Shown here: piece after piece, positions 46,854 through 57,470 of the stretch
Layout of the letters: each line of letters starts with the position of its first letter
Numbering within the stretch: position 1 is the first letter of the stretch
Assembly: GCF_015624485.1 (NCBI RefSeq)
Contig: NZ_CP061378.1
Location: forward strand, 1,860,001 to 1,924,000
Reading direction: 5' to 3'
Length of the DNA: 64,000 nt
DNA from: Bradyrhizobium genosp. L
GTDB taxonomy: Bacteria > Pseudomonadota > Alphaproteobacteria > Rhizobiales > Xanthobacteraceae
Notes under the pieces: model-generated
The model's input: only the letters and a program-made list of their open reading frames with translations
Databases searched by the model: none
Told to the model about the DNA's origin: nothing
Translations under genes and position numbers: made by a program

Positions 46854-47264
46854 ATGCCCCAGACCATCCACCGCGGCATCAAGGTGATGATCGACGAGGC
46901 CAATGCCGAGATCGAGACCGTCAGCGCCAAGGATGCGATCACGCTGATCGGCAAGGACGATGTCGTGATCGTGGATATCCGCGACCCCCGCGAGATCGAG
47001 CGCGACGGCAAGATCCCCGGCGCATTCTCCTGCACCCGCGGCATGCTGGAATTCTGGATCGACCCGAACAGCCCCTACGCCAAGCCGATCTTCCAGGAAG
47101 ACAAGAAGTTCATCTTCCACTGCGCCGGCGGCCTGCGCTCCGCGCTCGCCGCCAAGACCGCGAAGGACATGGGGCTGAAGCCGGTCGCCCATATGGGCGG
47201 CGGCTTCGCGGCCTGGCGCGATGCTGGCGGCCCGATCGAGAAGTGGGAGCCGAAGAAGAAGTGA
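46854..47264 (+). CDS. Rhodanese-domain protein
   Basis: 136 residues from ATG 46854, preceded by AGGGAGAG. A single rhodanese fold with SAKDAITLIGKDDVVIVDIR and the active-site loop FHCAGGLRSALAAKTAKD with its Cys. Such proteins carry persulfide sulfur. The longer frame to 46665 runs across the VWA gene's end and is not credible. It lies 53 bases after the VWA gene and before sseA, so sulfur transfer may be a local theme. Confidence 0.92.
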   Translation: MPQTIHRGIKVMIDEANAEIETVSAKDAITLIGKDDVVIVDIRDPREIERDGKIPGAFSCTRGMLEFWIDPNSPYAKPIFQEDKKFIFHCAGGLRSALAAKTAKDMGLKPVAHMGGGFAAWRDAGGPIEKWEPKKK

Positions 47265-47287
47265 CGCGTGTGAGCTCTTAACCCCGC

Positions 47288-47372
47288 GTCATGCCCGGCC
47301 TCGTGCCGGGCATCCACGTCTTTGCCCGGCGCAAAGGAAGCCGTGGATGGCCGGGACCAGCCCGGCCATGAC
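47288..47372. repeat. Palindromic intergenic element, family C copy 3
   Basis: GTCATGCCCGGCCTCGTGCC, GGCATCCACGTCTTT and an inverted arm GGATGGCCGGGACCAGCCCG, GCCATGAC. More diverged than copies 1 and 2. Lies between the rhodanese and sseA genes and ends 30 bases before the sseA ATG. Confidence 0.8.
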
Positions 47373-47401
47373 GAGAGAAAGAACCTGCGAGGGAGGAATC
47401 C

Positions 47402-48256
47402 ATGACCGCCGCCGATCCGCTTGTTTCGACCGAATGGCTTGCCGCGCATCTCGGCGACACCAATGTCAAGGTGCTCGACGCGACCTTCAAGCTGCCGGGC
47501 GTGCTGCCGCTGCCGAAGGACGACTATCTCGCCGCGCATCTGCCGGGCGCTGTGTTCTTCGACGTCGACGCGGTGTCCGATCATTCCAATCCGCTGCCGC
47601 ATATGTTCCCGAGCGCCGAGCAGTTCGGTCGCGATGTCGGCGCGCTCGGAATCGGTAATGCCGACACCGTGGTGATCTATGATTCCGGCGGCTGGGTCGC
47701 CGCGCCGCGGGCCTGGTGGATGTTCCTCTCCTATGGCCACAGCAATGTGCGCATCCTCAATGGCGGCTTGAAGAAGTGGCGCGCCGAGGGCCGGCCGGTC
47801 GAGAGCGGCGAGGCGAAGCCGAAGCCCGCCAGCTTCAAGGCGAGCTATGATGCGAAGCGCGTGCGCAGTATCGAGCAGATGATCACGAATGTCGAAAGCC
47901 GGACCGAGCAGGTGATCGATGCGCGCGCCGCCGACCGTTTCGAGGGCCGTGCGGCGGAGCCGCGGCCGGGCATCCGCGCCGGTCACATCCCGGGTGCGCG
48001 CAACGTGCCCTACAACAACCTGTTCGATGCCGCGACCGGCGCGATGAAACCGCTCGATGATCTGCGTGCCGCCTTCGCCGGCGCCGGCGTGAAGCTCGAT
48101 GCGCCGATCGTCACGAGCTGCGGCTCCGGGGTCTCGGCTGGCGTGCTGACGCTGGCGTTGTATCGGCTCGGTGTTACCGACACCGCGCTTTATGACGGCT
48201 CCTGGTCGGAATGGGGCAAGGCCGACGGCCCGCCGATCGCGACGGGACCGGCCTGA
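47402..48256 (+). CDS. sseA: 3-mercaptopyruvate sulfurtransferase
   Basis: 284 residues with two rhodanese domains. The second holds the active site VTSCGSGVSAGVLTLAL, where CGSGVSA corresponds to the CG[ST]GVTA loop typical of mercaptopyruvate sulfurtransferases. The first domain has HLPGAVFFDVDAVSDHSNP and NADTVVIYDSGGWVAAPRAW. It transfers sulfur from 3-mercaptopyruvate to cyanide or thiols. GGAGG lies before the ATG. Follows a single-domain rhodanese gene. Confidence 0.94.
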   Translation: MTAADPLVSTEWLAAHLGDTNVKVLDATFKLPGVLPLPKDDYLAAHLPGAVFFDVDAVSDHSNPLPHMFPSAEQFGRDVGALGIGNADTVVIYDSGGWVAAPRAWWMFLSYGHSNVRILNGGLKKWRAEGRPVESGEAKPKPASFKASYDAKRVRSIEQMITNVESRTEQVIDARAADRFEGRAAEPRPGIRAGHIPGARNVPYNNLFDAATGAMKPLDDLRAAFAGAGVKLDAPIVTSCGSGVSAGVLTLALYRLGVTDTALYDGSWSEWGKADGPPIATGPA

Positions 48257-48265
48257 TCGGCAACC

Positions 48266-49105
48266 CTAGCGCCGGGTGGCAGGCACCGGTTGACCGAACG
48301 GATCGAGTTGCTGCTGAACCACCGCCTGCCGAACCCGGCGGGCGCGGACGACATGATGCCGCTCCTTGCGGCGTGCCGACTTGCTCGCCGTGCGGTGCTC
48401 CGGCTTCCGCCCGGCGTTCTTCTCGGTCGTCTTCGGAGCGGCCGCCGCCTCGACCGTAACCTCCGGCCCGCCCAGTGTCGCGATTCTGGTCGCAGCCGCG
48501 ATCGCCTCGGGAGAGGGCGGCGGGGCCGGTTGTGCATCGACCGTCGCCGATGTGGTTGCGGCGGGCGTCGGCTCGATGGTCGTGGCCGGCGGCTCGATCA
48601 CCGCGGCGAGCTTCGGTTCGGCGGACGCGGGCGCCGCGTCGGCGGTGGGCTGCGGGATGGGCGAGCTCTCTGCTGTCGGCGGAACGGGCTCTGCCGGCTG
48701 CGCCGATGGGGATGCCTCCACAGCTGGTGCCTCCTGCTTCGGTGCCTCAAGTGCTGGCGGATCGTCCGTCTTCACGGCAGCGACCTGCCGGGGCTCGGCT
48801 GGAGGCGGGGGCAATTCGGCCGGGGTAACCGGTTCGGATGCGGAGGCCTGCTGTGGTGCGGCGACAGTGGCCGTCACTTGGTCGGCCGGATCGGCCGGCG
48901 GCGGGGCTTCGATGCGCGCCATGGCGAGCACCGGCATCGGCTCGGGCCGCTGCGCGAATTGCGGCTCGCGCGGCGCAGGGCGTGCCGGAATGCTGGCGAA
49001 CTCCTCGTGGGCCGCGCGCAGCAGTGCGGTTGCACCCAGGCCGAACACCAGAAGCGATGTCGCCAGCACGATCGCGACGAACAGGAAACGAAGGCCGGGG
49101 AGCAT
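48266..49105 (-). CDS. Membrane-anchored Pro/Ala-rich protein of unknown function
   Basis: 279 residues from ATG 49105 (a GTG at 49162 would add 19 residues). One N-terminal anchor LRFLFVAIVLATSLLVFGLG, then ~200 residues of low-complexity Pro, Ala, Glu and Thr, and a very basic C-terminus (KSARRKERHHVVRARRVRQA). The layout suggests a membrane-tethered linker ending in a nucleic-acid or polyanion-binding tail; that is inference. No family recognised. It converges on sseA with a 9-base gap. Confidence 0.7.
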   Translation of the reverse strand: MLPGLRFLFVAIVLATSLLVFGLGATALLRAAHEEFASIPARPAPREPQFAQRPEPMPVLAMARIEAPPPADPADQVTATVAAPQQASASEPVTPAELPPPPAEPRQVAAVKTDDPPALEAPKQEAPAVEASPSAQPAEPVPPTAESSPIPQPTADAAPASAEPKLAAVIEPPATTIEPTPAATTSATVDAQPAPPPSPEAIAAATRIATLGGPEVTVEAAAAPKTTEKNAGRKPEHRTASKSARRKERHHVVRARRVRQAVVQQQLDPFGQPVPATRR

Positions 49106-49434
49106 GGGCGCGGGTTCCCCCTCTGCGGGAGGTCTTGATGTCCAAGGGAACGCGGTGACCACACTCAGGAAAGCCGGCGTCGCAGGCAGCGAATCGGGCC
49201 GATTCGAGGATATCGCAACGCTTCGGGACTGTTTGTTACAAAATGCGGGCGATCGATGACTTCCGACACATGGACGGACATTCCTGAGACGTGAGACATG
49301 TTTACCGCAGCGTGACGCGAAATCACAAAATACCCGGAATGCCCCGGGTTTCGCGGAATTGTCTTGAATGCGCCGCTATCTTCCGTCATTGGGCCATTAA
49401 CGGTCCGGTGTGGCTTGGGGACTATACAAGAGCA
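49106..49434. other. Gene-free divergent promoter region
   Basis: About 330 bases between the anchored Pro/Ala-rich protein and the L,D-transpeptidase. It must hold both promoters. CCCGGAATGCCCCGGG at 49334-49349 is a weak palindrome. I see no ORF, RNA or strong regulator site. Confidence 0.45.
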
Positions 49435-50652
49435 ATGATGATCAACCGCATTCTGACGATTTGCGCCGCCACGGCGCTCGGCGTGGCGGGAACCTCGCTT
49501 GCGCATGCGCAGCAGGGCTATCCGGCTCCCCGCGGCCAGGTCTATTCGGCTGCTCCCGAGCCCTATTCGGCCGACGGCATGCCGGATTTCGACGCGATCA
49601 ACGATGATGATGCACCGCCGGCGCGGAATTCGACTGCACTGCCGCCACCTGGCCCCGCCTATTCCGACCGCACGCCCCAGGGCCCGGTGATGTCGCCGGA
49701 CGATCCGCGCTATGGCCGTCCGATGAACGCGCCGCCGGTCTATTCCGATCGTGCGCCCCAGGGACCGGTGATGTCGCCCGACGATCCCCGTTATGGCCGG
49801 CCGATGTCGCCGCCGCCGGTGATCTATGCCGACCGTCCGCAGGGCGGCCCGGCCCAGCAGGCCTATCCTGACAACGGCGTTCCCGCAGCCAACGTGGCCT
49901 ATCCCGCCGCCCCGAACGGTGATCGCGGCGGCATGCGGCCGCCGGAGGCGGTCGGTGCCACGGGATCGGTGCCGCCGCAGTCGGCTCCGGTCGATGCCAA
50001 CGGCAGGCCGCTGCAGATCGCGGCGCTGCCGCCCGATGAGCAGCCGGAAGACGGTCCGGCCCAGCTGGCGCCGAACCTGCGCCGCCAGGAAGTTGCATTC
50101 GCGACCAAGGAGCCGGCGGGCACCATCGTGGTCGATACGCCGAACACCTATCTTTACTATATCCTCGGCAACGGCCGGGCGATCCGCTACGGCGTCCGCG
50201 TCGGCCGCGACGGCTTCACCTGGACCGGCGTGCAGAAGATCACCCGCAAGGCCGAGTGGCCGGATTGGCATCCGCCGCCGGAGATGATCGAGCGCCAGCC
50301 CTATCTGCCGCGCTTCATGGCCGGCGGCCCCGGCAATCCGCTCGGTGCCCGCGCGATGTATCTGGGCTCGACCGTGTATCGAATCCACGGCACCAACCAG
50401 CCGTCGACCATCGGCAAGTTCGTCTCGTCGGGCTGCATCGGCATGCTGAACGACGACGTCTCCGACCTGTTCGATCGCACCAAGGTCGGCACCCGCGTTG
50501 TGGTGCTGCCCGGCAACCCGCCGCCGGGAACGGCGACCGCCTCAGCCGCGCCACCACCCGGTGGTCCTGTCGCCAACGCGGCTCCTGCGCCGCTGCCCGG
50601 CACGCAGCCGTCCAGCGTCCAGCCGCTGCCGGCGCCGGTCACGATCCGCTAA
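49435..50652 (+). CDS. L,D-transpeptidase (YkuD domain)
   Basis: 405 residues. A signal peptide ends near AQQGYPAP (LTICAATALGVAGTSLAHA precedes). A Pro-rich region holds tandem copies of a ~26-residue unit (QGPVMSPDDPRYGRPM appears twice, with flanking YSDRTP, YSDRAP and YADRPQ). The YkuD domain near 235-360 has the catalytic motif HGTNQPSTIGKFVSSGCIGM with His, Ser and Cys. It should make 3-3 crosslinks in peptidoglycan or attach proteins to it. Two ATGs, at 49435 and 49438, are equally possible. A clear terminator follows. Confidence 0.93.
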   Translation: MMINRILTICAATALGVAGTSLAHAQQGYPAPRGQVYSAAPEPYSADGMPDFDAINDDDAPPARNSTALPPPGPAYSDRTPQGPVMSPDDPRYGRPMNAPPVYSDRAPQGPVMSPDDPRYGRPMSPPPVIYADRPQGGPAQQAYPDNGVPAANVAYPAAPNGDRGGMRPPEAVGATGSVPPQSAPVDANGRPLQIAALPPDEQPEDGPAQLAPNLRRQEVAFATKEPAGTIVVDTPNTYLYYILGNGRAIRYGVRVGRDGFTWTGVQKITRKAEWPDWHPPPEMIERQPYLPRFMAGGPGNPLGARAMYLGSTVYRIHGTNQPSTIGKFVSSGCIGMLNDDVSDLFDRTKVGTRVVVLPGNPPPGTATASAAPPPGGPVANAAPAPLPGTQPSSVQPLPAPVTIR

Positions 50653-50674
50653 CGCGGCTCACACGCAATCAACG

Positions 50675-50701
50675 AAAGGCGCGCCAACGGCGCGCCTTTT
50701 T
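50675..50701 (+). terminator. Rho-independent terminator of the L,D-transpeptidase gene
   Basis: Perfect 11-base stem AAAGGCGCGCC / GGCGCGCCTTT with loop AAC, followed by two more T, 22 bases after the stop codon. Confidence 0.9.
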
Positions 50702-50749
50702 GTTGCAACAAGCCTGCCGCCCCGACGTTGCCTCTGGAGAGGCAATGCG

Positions 50750-51499
50750 ATGCAGGACTCCCGCCTGACCTATCCGCCGCTGAATACGCCGAAGCAGGTC
50801 ACTGACGATGTCTGGATCGTCGACGGCCCCTTGATCCGGTTCGGCCCGCGCTGGTTCAGGATGCCGTTTCCGACGCGCGCGACGATCATTCGTCTGCCGG
50901 ACCAACGGCTTTTCATTCACTCACCGACGCCATTGGCCGCCGAGCTCAAGACCGCCATTGCATCGCTCGGCGCACCGCACTGGATCATCGGACCGAACCG
51001 TCTGCACTATTGGTGGATTCCGGATTGGCATGCGGCCTATCCCGCGGCGCGCGTCTTCCTTGCACCTCGGATCAAGCAGCAGGCCGGCGAGCGGCTCGCG
51101 TGCGTTGGGGAGCCGCTGGAGCGAAGCTCGGGGTATCCCTGGGACGCGTGGATCGCGACGCTCCCGGTCTCCGGCAGTTACATGACCGAAATCGTCTTCT
51201 TCCACCGGCCGTCGCGGACCTTGTTGCTGACCGACCTGATCGAGAATTTCGAAGCGGAGCGGCTAAGCTCGCCCTTGATGCGGTTCCTGACCTGGCTGGG
51301 CCGCGTGCGCGATCCCGACGGCAGCACGCCGAGCGACTTGCGCGTAACGTTTTCGCGGGACCGGACCGCGCTGAGGGATGCTGTCGCCCGCATGATCGAA
51401 TGGGATCCGGAGCGGATCATCCTCGCGCACGGACGCTGGTACGATCGTGACGGCCGCGCCGAGTTGCAACGCGCCTTCCGCTGGGTCTCGAAGCGGTAG
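50750..51499 (+). CDS. DUF4336 protein (metallo-beta-lactamase-like)
   Basis: 249 residues from ATG 50750 after GGAGAGGCAATGCG. VTDDVWIVDGPLIRFGPRW starts the fold, IHSPTPLAAELKTAI and HWIIGPNRLHYWWIPDW carry the metallo-beta-lactamase-like strand order, and DPERIILAHGRWYDRDG lies near the C-terminus. The usual HxHxDH metal motif is absent; the family keeps the fold but may lack hydrolase activity. Stands alone between the ldt terminator and the dehydrogenase. Confidence 0.85.
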   Translation: MQDSRLTYPPLNTPKQVTDDVWIVDGPLIRFGPRWFRMPFPTRATIIRLPDQRLFIHSPTPLAAELKTAIASLGAPHWIIGPNRLHYWWIPDWHAAYPAARVFLAPRIKQQAGERLACVGEPLERSSGYPWDAWIATLPVSGSYMTEIVFFHRPSRTLLLTDLIENFEAERLSSPLMRFLTWLGRVRDPDGSTPSDLRVTFSRDRTALRDAVARMIEWDPERIILAHGRWYDRDGRAELQRAFRWVSKR

Positions 51500-51519
51500 C
51501 GCCGGACGCGGTTCCGTGG

Positions 51520-52494
51520 TCAGGCCAGCCGCCGCTGCGGCTCGCCGCCTTTGGTGAAGGCGTCGATGCAGGCGACCATCTGCTGATAGTGCGTCTCCAG
51601 GCCTTCGCGCGTCGCGTAGCCGAGATGCGGCGTGATCACGACATTGTCGAGCTTGCGGAACGGGTGGTCCAGCGGCAGCGGCTCGACCGCGAACGTGTCG
51701 ATGCCGGCGCCGGCGATCTTCTTGTCGCGCAGCGCTGCGATCAGCGCGGCTTCATCGACGATCGGTCCGCGCGCGGTGTTGACGAGATAGGCCGACGGCT
51801 TCATCCGGGCGAGATCGGCCGGGCCGACCAGCCCGCGCGAACGCGGGCTCAGCACCACATGGATGGTGATGATATCGGCGGTCGCAAACAGCTCGTCCTT
51901 GCCGGCGTAGCCGACGCCGGCCTCCTTGCATTTCTCCGGCGTCAGGTTGGGGCTCCAGGCGATCACGTTCATGCCGAAGGGCTTCGCCATGCCGGCGACC
52001 TTGCTGCCGAGCTTGCCGAGGCCGATGATCCCGAGCGTCTTGCCTTCGATCTCGGTGCCGGCAAAGGTCTGCCAGGCCTCGCCGGCATGCATCCGGGCGT
52101 TCTCGCGGCCGATGCCGCGGGTCAGTTCCAGGATCAGGCCCATCGCCAGGGCCGCGGTTGGATCGCGGCCATATTGCGTGCCGCAAAACACGATCCCTCG
52201 CTCCTTGAGCGCCTCGGTGTCGATCGCGGCATTGCGCATCCCCGAGGTGATCAGGAGCTTCAGCTTCGGCAGCGCATCGATCAGGTTGCGCGGGAACGCC
52301 GTGCGCTCACGCATCGCGCAGATGATCTCGAAATCCTTCAGCTTCGCCGCGGCCTCCGCCTCACCGGCGAACGGCTGGTCGAACACGGTGACGTCGACCC
52401 GATCCTTGAGGCTCGGCCAGTCGGCCACCGAAAGCGCGAGGTCGAAGTAATCGTCGAGGATTGCACAGCGAAGCCGCGTCATCGGAAGGTCCAT
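51520..52494 (-). CDS. D-2-hydroxyacid dehydrogenase family protein
   Basis: 324 residues. NAD(P)-binding motif KTLGIIGLGKLGSKVAGMAK and the catalytic-region strand LVNTARGPIVDEAALIAAL are characteristic, with His in FRKLDNVVITPHLGYATREG. The N-terminal half has the family's second domain. It reduces 2-ketoacids or oxidises D-2-hydroxyacids; the precise substrate is unknown. ATGs at 52494 and 52482 are both possible. Confidence 0.93.
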   Translation of the reverse strand: MDLPMTRLRCAILDDYFDLALSVADWPSLKDRVDVTVFDQPFAGEAEAAAKLKDFEIICAMRERTAFPRNLIDALPKLKLLITSGMRNAAIDTEALKERGIVFCGTQYGRDPTAALAMGLILELTRGIGRENARMHAGEAWQTFAGTEIEGKTLGIIGLGKLGSKVAGMAKPFGMNVIAWSPNLTPEKCKEAGVGYAGKDELFATADIITIHVVLSPRSRGLVGPADLARMKPSAYLVNTARGPIVDEAALIAALRDKKIAGAGIDTFAVEPLPLDHPFRKLDNVVITPHLGYATREGLETHYQQMVACIDAFTKGGEPQRRLA

Positions 52495-52598
52495 TCAGGG
52501 TTGGAGGCGACGGCGGAAATGAACCGTCGGGGACAACCTGATGGTCGCGCGCAATCGGCGGGCGCGCAAGCGGCCGCGGCTTCACCAAAGGGCGATTG

Positions 52599-52844
52599 TC
52601 ACGCCGTCGGCGCGGACTTGTGCGCCTTCGCAGACCGGATGTCGGCGAGCATCGATTGCACCGCAGGCGACAACGCCATGTGCTTGGCGCGCCAGGCCGG
52701 GCCGGGGCCGCGCATATAGTGCAGTTCCGGGCGGTAGGGATTGAACGCCTTGGCGACAAATGCGTGCCAGAAGGCACGAAACTCGGCGAGCAGTGTCGGC
52801 CCGCTCTTCGGGTGCGAAAGGGATGCTGAAATGATGGTAGCCAT
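52599..52844 (-). CDS. Small protein of unknown function
   Basis: 81 residues: MATIISASLSHPKSGPTLLA then RAFWHAFVAKAFNPYRPELH and a basic C-terminus. The ATG at 52844 lies beneath an AT-rich stretch (52918-52948) that could be a promoter, and no gene overlaps it. Aromatic-rich centre suggests folding, but I do not recognise a family. It is divergent from ettA. Confidence 0.5.
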   Translation of the reverse strand: MATIISASLSHPKSGPTLLAEFRAFWHAFVAKAFNPYRPELHYMRGPGPAWRAKHMALSPAVQSMLADIRSAKAHKSAPTA

Positions 52845-53099
52845 GACGCGGCCTCTGTTGCCTTGGTCGCGGTTCTGCCGCGAAAATCGCCGGTTTTCGG
52901 CGCTGAAGACGACTTTTGGCCTGATTTATTAAAAGATAGTTTCAATTGTCGTGACTTGGCGCACACATGGTGTCAGACCCGTAATCACACGTGGTGAACG
53001 CCCGGAAAACGCATCTCGCGCGGTTGCGCTTTCGGGGGCCGGCCGCTACATCGGCGGCAGCAAAATTTCCTTACATCGGATCAATTTCGGGGACAGCGG

Positions 53100-54749
<1,650 letters not shown>

Positions 54750-54938
54750 TTTGAGACGCCATCGTGCCCCGTGCAGGGCCGGGCATGACGAGCACCTGGA
54801 GCGAGCGTCGCACCAATCCGGCATTTGCAGGATCGTGACGGCATCGCGGCACGATCTGCGGCCAGTTGTCACTTTGCACGCGCGCGGGATTGCGTAGATA
54901 GAGCGCTCCGCAAATCCAAATCCTGCGAGCGATCCAAC

Positions 54939-55523
54939 ATGTCCGCCATTTCAGACGCGCCGGCCCCATCGAAGGGCCGGTCGCTGCGTCCCGTTCCCAT
55001 GCTGATCTTCGGGTCGCGCTGGCTGCAATTGCCGCTCTATGTCGGCCTCATCATCGCCCAGGGCGTTTATGTCGTGCTGTTCCTGAAGGAGCTGTGGCAC
55101 CTGTTCGCCCATGCCTTCGATTTCAGCGAGCAGCAGATCATGCTGGCGGTGCTCGGCCTGATCGACGTCGTGATGATCTCGAACCTCTTGGTGATGGTGA
55201 TCGTCGGCGGCTACGAGACCTTCGTGTCGCGGCTCAATCTGCAGGGCCATCCGGACGAGCCGGAATGGTTGAGCCACGTCAATGCCAGCGTGCTTAAGAT
55301 CAAGCTCGCGATGGCGATCATCGGCATCTCCTCGATCCATCTGCTGCGGACCTTCATCGAAGCCGGGGCGCTGTCGTCCGGCAAGGGCAACTACACCGAG
55401 ACCGGTGTGATGTGGCAGACCATCATCCACTGCGTCTTCATCCTGTCGGCGATCGGCATCGCCATCGTCGACAAGCTGTCGAACGATTCGATCGAAGGCG
55501 CCAAGCAGCAGACCGCGCACTGA
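54939..55523 (+). CDS. YqhA/TIGR00645-family membrane protein
   Basis: 194 residues from ATG 54939. Four hydrophobic segments: LQLPLYVGLIIAQGVYVVLF, IMLAVLGLIDVVMISNLLVM, LAMAIIGISSIHLLRTF and IIHCVFILSAIGIAIVDKL. The order and SRWLQLPLYVGLI and GGYETFVSRLNLQGHPDEPE stretches match the YqhA-like family, whose function is unknown. I chose the start because upstream in-frame codons fall outside the family length. It stands alone between ettA and the MltB-like gene. Confidence 0.9.
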   Translation: MSAISDAPAPSKGRSLRPVPMLIFGSRWLQLPLYVGLIIAQGVYVVLFLKELWHLFAHAFDFSEQQIMLAVLGLIDVVMISNLLVMVIVGGYETFVSRLNLQGHPDEPEWLSHVNASVLKIKLAMAIIGISSIHLLRTFIEAGALSSGKGNYTETGVMWQTIIHCVFILSAIGIAIVDKLSNDSIEGAKQQTAH

Positions 55524-55650
55524 TCGCGGCAGGCGGCTCTGCGGTTCACAGCAAGGCTGTGTTCACAGCAAGCCCGTGTCGTGATAAGGCTCACGCCACG
55601 AACATGACGGGCGTCCGCCGAGCGGCGCCCGATGAACCGCTGCGAACAGG

Positions 55651-56892
55651 TTGTTGGATTTGACATTCCTCCGCGCGCTCGCCTTCGGGCTCCTGCTTGT
55701 ATCCTTGGCCGTCGTCTCGCCCGCCCGCGCAGCGGATGCCGCCTTCACCCAGTTTATCGCATCGCTTTGGCCGGAGGCGCAGGCGGCGGGCGTGTCGCGC
55801 GAGACCTTCGATCGCGAGACGCGCGGACTCGAACCCGACTACAAGTTGCCCGACTTGATCCTGCCGGGGCGGCCGAAGACCGGCGCGCCGGCGCAGGCCG
55901 AGTTCGTGCAGGTGCCGGCCGACTACATCAAGGAAGCCTCGATCGCGCGGCTCGCCGAGACAGGGCAGAAGCTCCTGCAGAAATATCGCGCCTCGCTCGA
56001 TGCAATCGAAAAGCGCTTTGGCGTGCCGGCCCCGATCGTGCTAGCGATCTGGGGCCGCGAGACCGACTACGGCCGCTATGCGCTGCCCTATGACACGCTG
56101 CGCGTGGTGGCAACGCAGGCCTATGTCGGCCGCCGCAAGGATCAGTACCGCACCGAATTCGTTCTCGCGCTGAAAATCCTTGGCGAGGGGGTGGTGAAGC
56201 GCAAGGAGCTAACCTCGTCCTGGGCCGGCGCGACCGGCTACACCCAGTTCCTGCCGTCGGAATATTACAAGCACGGCGTCGACCTCGATGGCGACGGCCG
56301 TGTCGACATCTGGCATTCGGTGCCGGATGCGCTCGCCTCCGCCGCACAGCAGCTCGTCAACAAGGGCTGGCAGCCGGGCGTACGCTGGGCCTACGAAGTC
56401 ACGGCGCCGGCCAATGCCGATTGCACGACGGGCGTGCCCGAAGTGACAAAACCGATCAGCCAGTGGCTGCGTGCGGGTTTCATGCCGGTGCGCGGACAAA
56501 AGCTCAGTGCCGCCGAGCAGGCGCAATCAGCCTCGCTGCTGCAGCCCGAGGGCATCTACGGCCCCGCCTTCCTGACCACGCCGAACTACTTCGTGATCAA
56601 GGAGTACAATTTCTCCGATCTCTATGTGCTGTTCGTCGGCCATCTCGCTGACCGCATGACGAGCCCGCTGCCGTTCGCGACGCCATGGTCGGCCTCGAAG
56701 CAGCTGCGCTCCGCCGACGTCGAGGCGATGCAGCGGCAGCTGACCAAGATCGGGCTCTACAAGGACAAGCTCGACGGCAAGGCCGGCATGCAGACCCGCG
56801 CCGCGCTCGGCGCCTACCAGAAGCAGGCCCACCTGAAGGTCGATTGCTGGCCGAGCGATGCGGTGCTGAAGGCGATGAACTCAGCCCATTAA
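55651..56892 (+). CDS. Lytic murein transglycosylase, MltB-like, with peptidoglycan-binding domain
   Basis: 413 residues. Starts at TTG 55651 (others at 55654 and 55660); no in-frame ATG is available after the stop at 55633. A signal peptide (LTFLRALAFGLLLVSLAVVS) precedes the SLT_2 domain with the catalytic Glu in ILAIWGRETDYGRYALPYD-type sequence (here VLAIWGRETDYG) and GATGYTQFLPSEYYKHGVDL. The C-terminal peptidoglycan-binding domain reads LRSADVEAMQRQLTKIGLYK. It cleaves glycan strands to anhydromuropeptides. Confidence 0.93.
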   Translation: MLDLTFLRALAFGLLLVSLAVVSPARAADAAFTQFIASLWPEAQAAGVSRETFDRETRGLEPDYKLPDLILPGRPKTGAPAQAEFVQVPADYIKEASIARLAETGQKLLQKYRASLDAIEKRFGVPAPIVLAIWGRETDYGRYALPYDTLRVVATQAYVGRRKDQYRTEFVLALKILGEGVVKRKELTSSWAGATGYTQFLPSEYYKHGVDLDGDGRVDIWHSVPDALASAAQQLVNKGWQPGVRWAYEVTAPANADCTTGVPEVTKPISQWLRAGFMPVRGQKLSAAEQAQSASLLQPEGIYGPAFLTTPNYFVIKEYNFSDLYVLFVGHLADRMTSPLPFATPWSASKQLRSADVEAMQRQLTKIGLYKDKLDGKAGMQTRAALGAYQKQAHLKVDCWPSDAVLKAMNSAH

Positions 56893-56901
56893 GCCACAAA
56901 C

Positions 56902-56930
56902 AAAAAACCCGGCCGCGAGGGGCCGGGTTT
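56902..56930 (-). terminator. Rho-independent terminator of the 56966 gene
   Basis: Perfect 10-base stem AAACCCGGCC / GGCCGGGTTT (56905-56914, 56921-56930) with loop GCGAGG. On the minus strand the stem runs straight into TTTTTTG, 36 bases after the stop of the exported protein gene. On the plus strand the T-tract is only three bases, so it may also act weakly for the transglycosylase. Confidence 0.8.
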
Positions 56931-56965
56931 GAAACGCAAGAGACTCGCGCGGAAGAGGCTGCGGC

Positions 56966-57238
56966 TTAGTCGCAAACCTCGACGCGGCGGAAGCGCCAGT
57001 TGTAGCCGTCCCAGAAGCGCTCGCGAACCCAACGGCAGGGCGGCGGAGCTTCTTCGACATAGGTCGGGCCGCCATAGGCCGGGCGGCTGGAGGCGATGGC
57101 GCCACCGACGATCGCGCCGCCGATCAGGCCGGCTGCGACACCCGCCGCGACGCCACGCTGGGCGCTGGCCGGGGTTGCGGTGAGCGACGAAGCGGCAATC
57201 GTAGCGACAGCGACGAAGGCAGCCAGGATCTTCTTCAT
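56966..57238 (-). CDS. Small exported glycine-zipper-like protein, paralogue 1
   Basis: 90 residues. Signal peptide MKKILAAFVAVATIAASSLT ending in ASA, then QRGVAAGVAAGLIGGAIVGG, a Gly/Ala-rich segment of glycine-zipper type, a Pro-rich spacer and the C-terminal motif CRWVRERFWDGYNWRFRRVE with two Cys. The same overall design occurs in the neighbour at 57471. Such proteins probably act in the periplasm or envelope; function unknown. Ends with a clear terminator. Confidence 0.82.
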   Translation of the reverse strand: MKKILAAFVAVATIAASSLTATPASAQRGVAAGVAAGLIGGAIVGGAIASSRPAYGGPTYVEEAPPPCRWVRERFWDGYNWRFRRVEVCD

Positions 57239-57405
57239 GTCTTGGGCTCTCCTGAGGTGGCGCCTTGGGCGCCGGGTTCAAAAAGACTCGCGCACGCTGG
57301 TTTCGAGCGGCTGTCTTGCTAATCAGCGCCTAAACAGTCAATCGAAAGTAAACGTCCGCTGGCTCATTGCCCAGAAAAGCGGTTTTTTCTGGCCTTGAAA
57401 AGCGG

Positions 57406-57438
57406 ACGTCCCGGAAAACAGTCGGTTTTCCGGGACGT
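57406..57438. terminator. Hairpin between the two small exported-protein genes
   Basis: Perfect 14-base stem ACGTCCCGGAAAAC / GTTTTCCGGGACGT with loop AGTCG. It lies 33 bases after the stop of the 57471 gene (minus strand). No strong T-tract follows on that strand, so it may be a terminator or an mRNA-end structure. Confidence 0.6.
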
Positions 57439-57470
57439 TTGGTTCGATTTAATCGAGATGAACGGCGATA

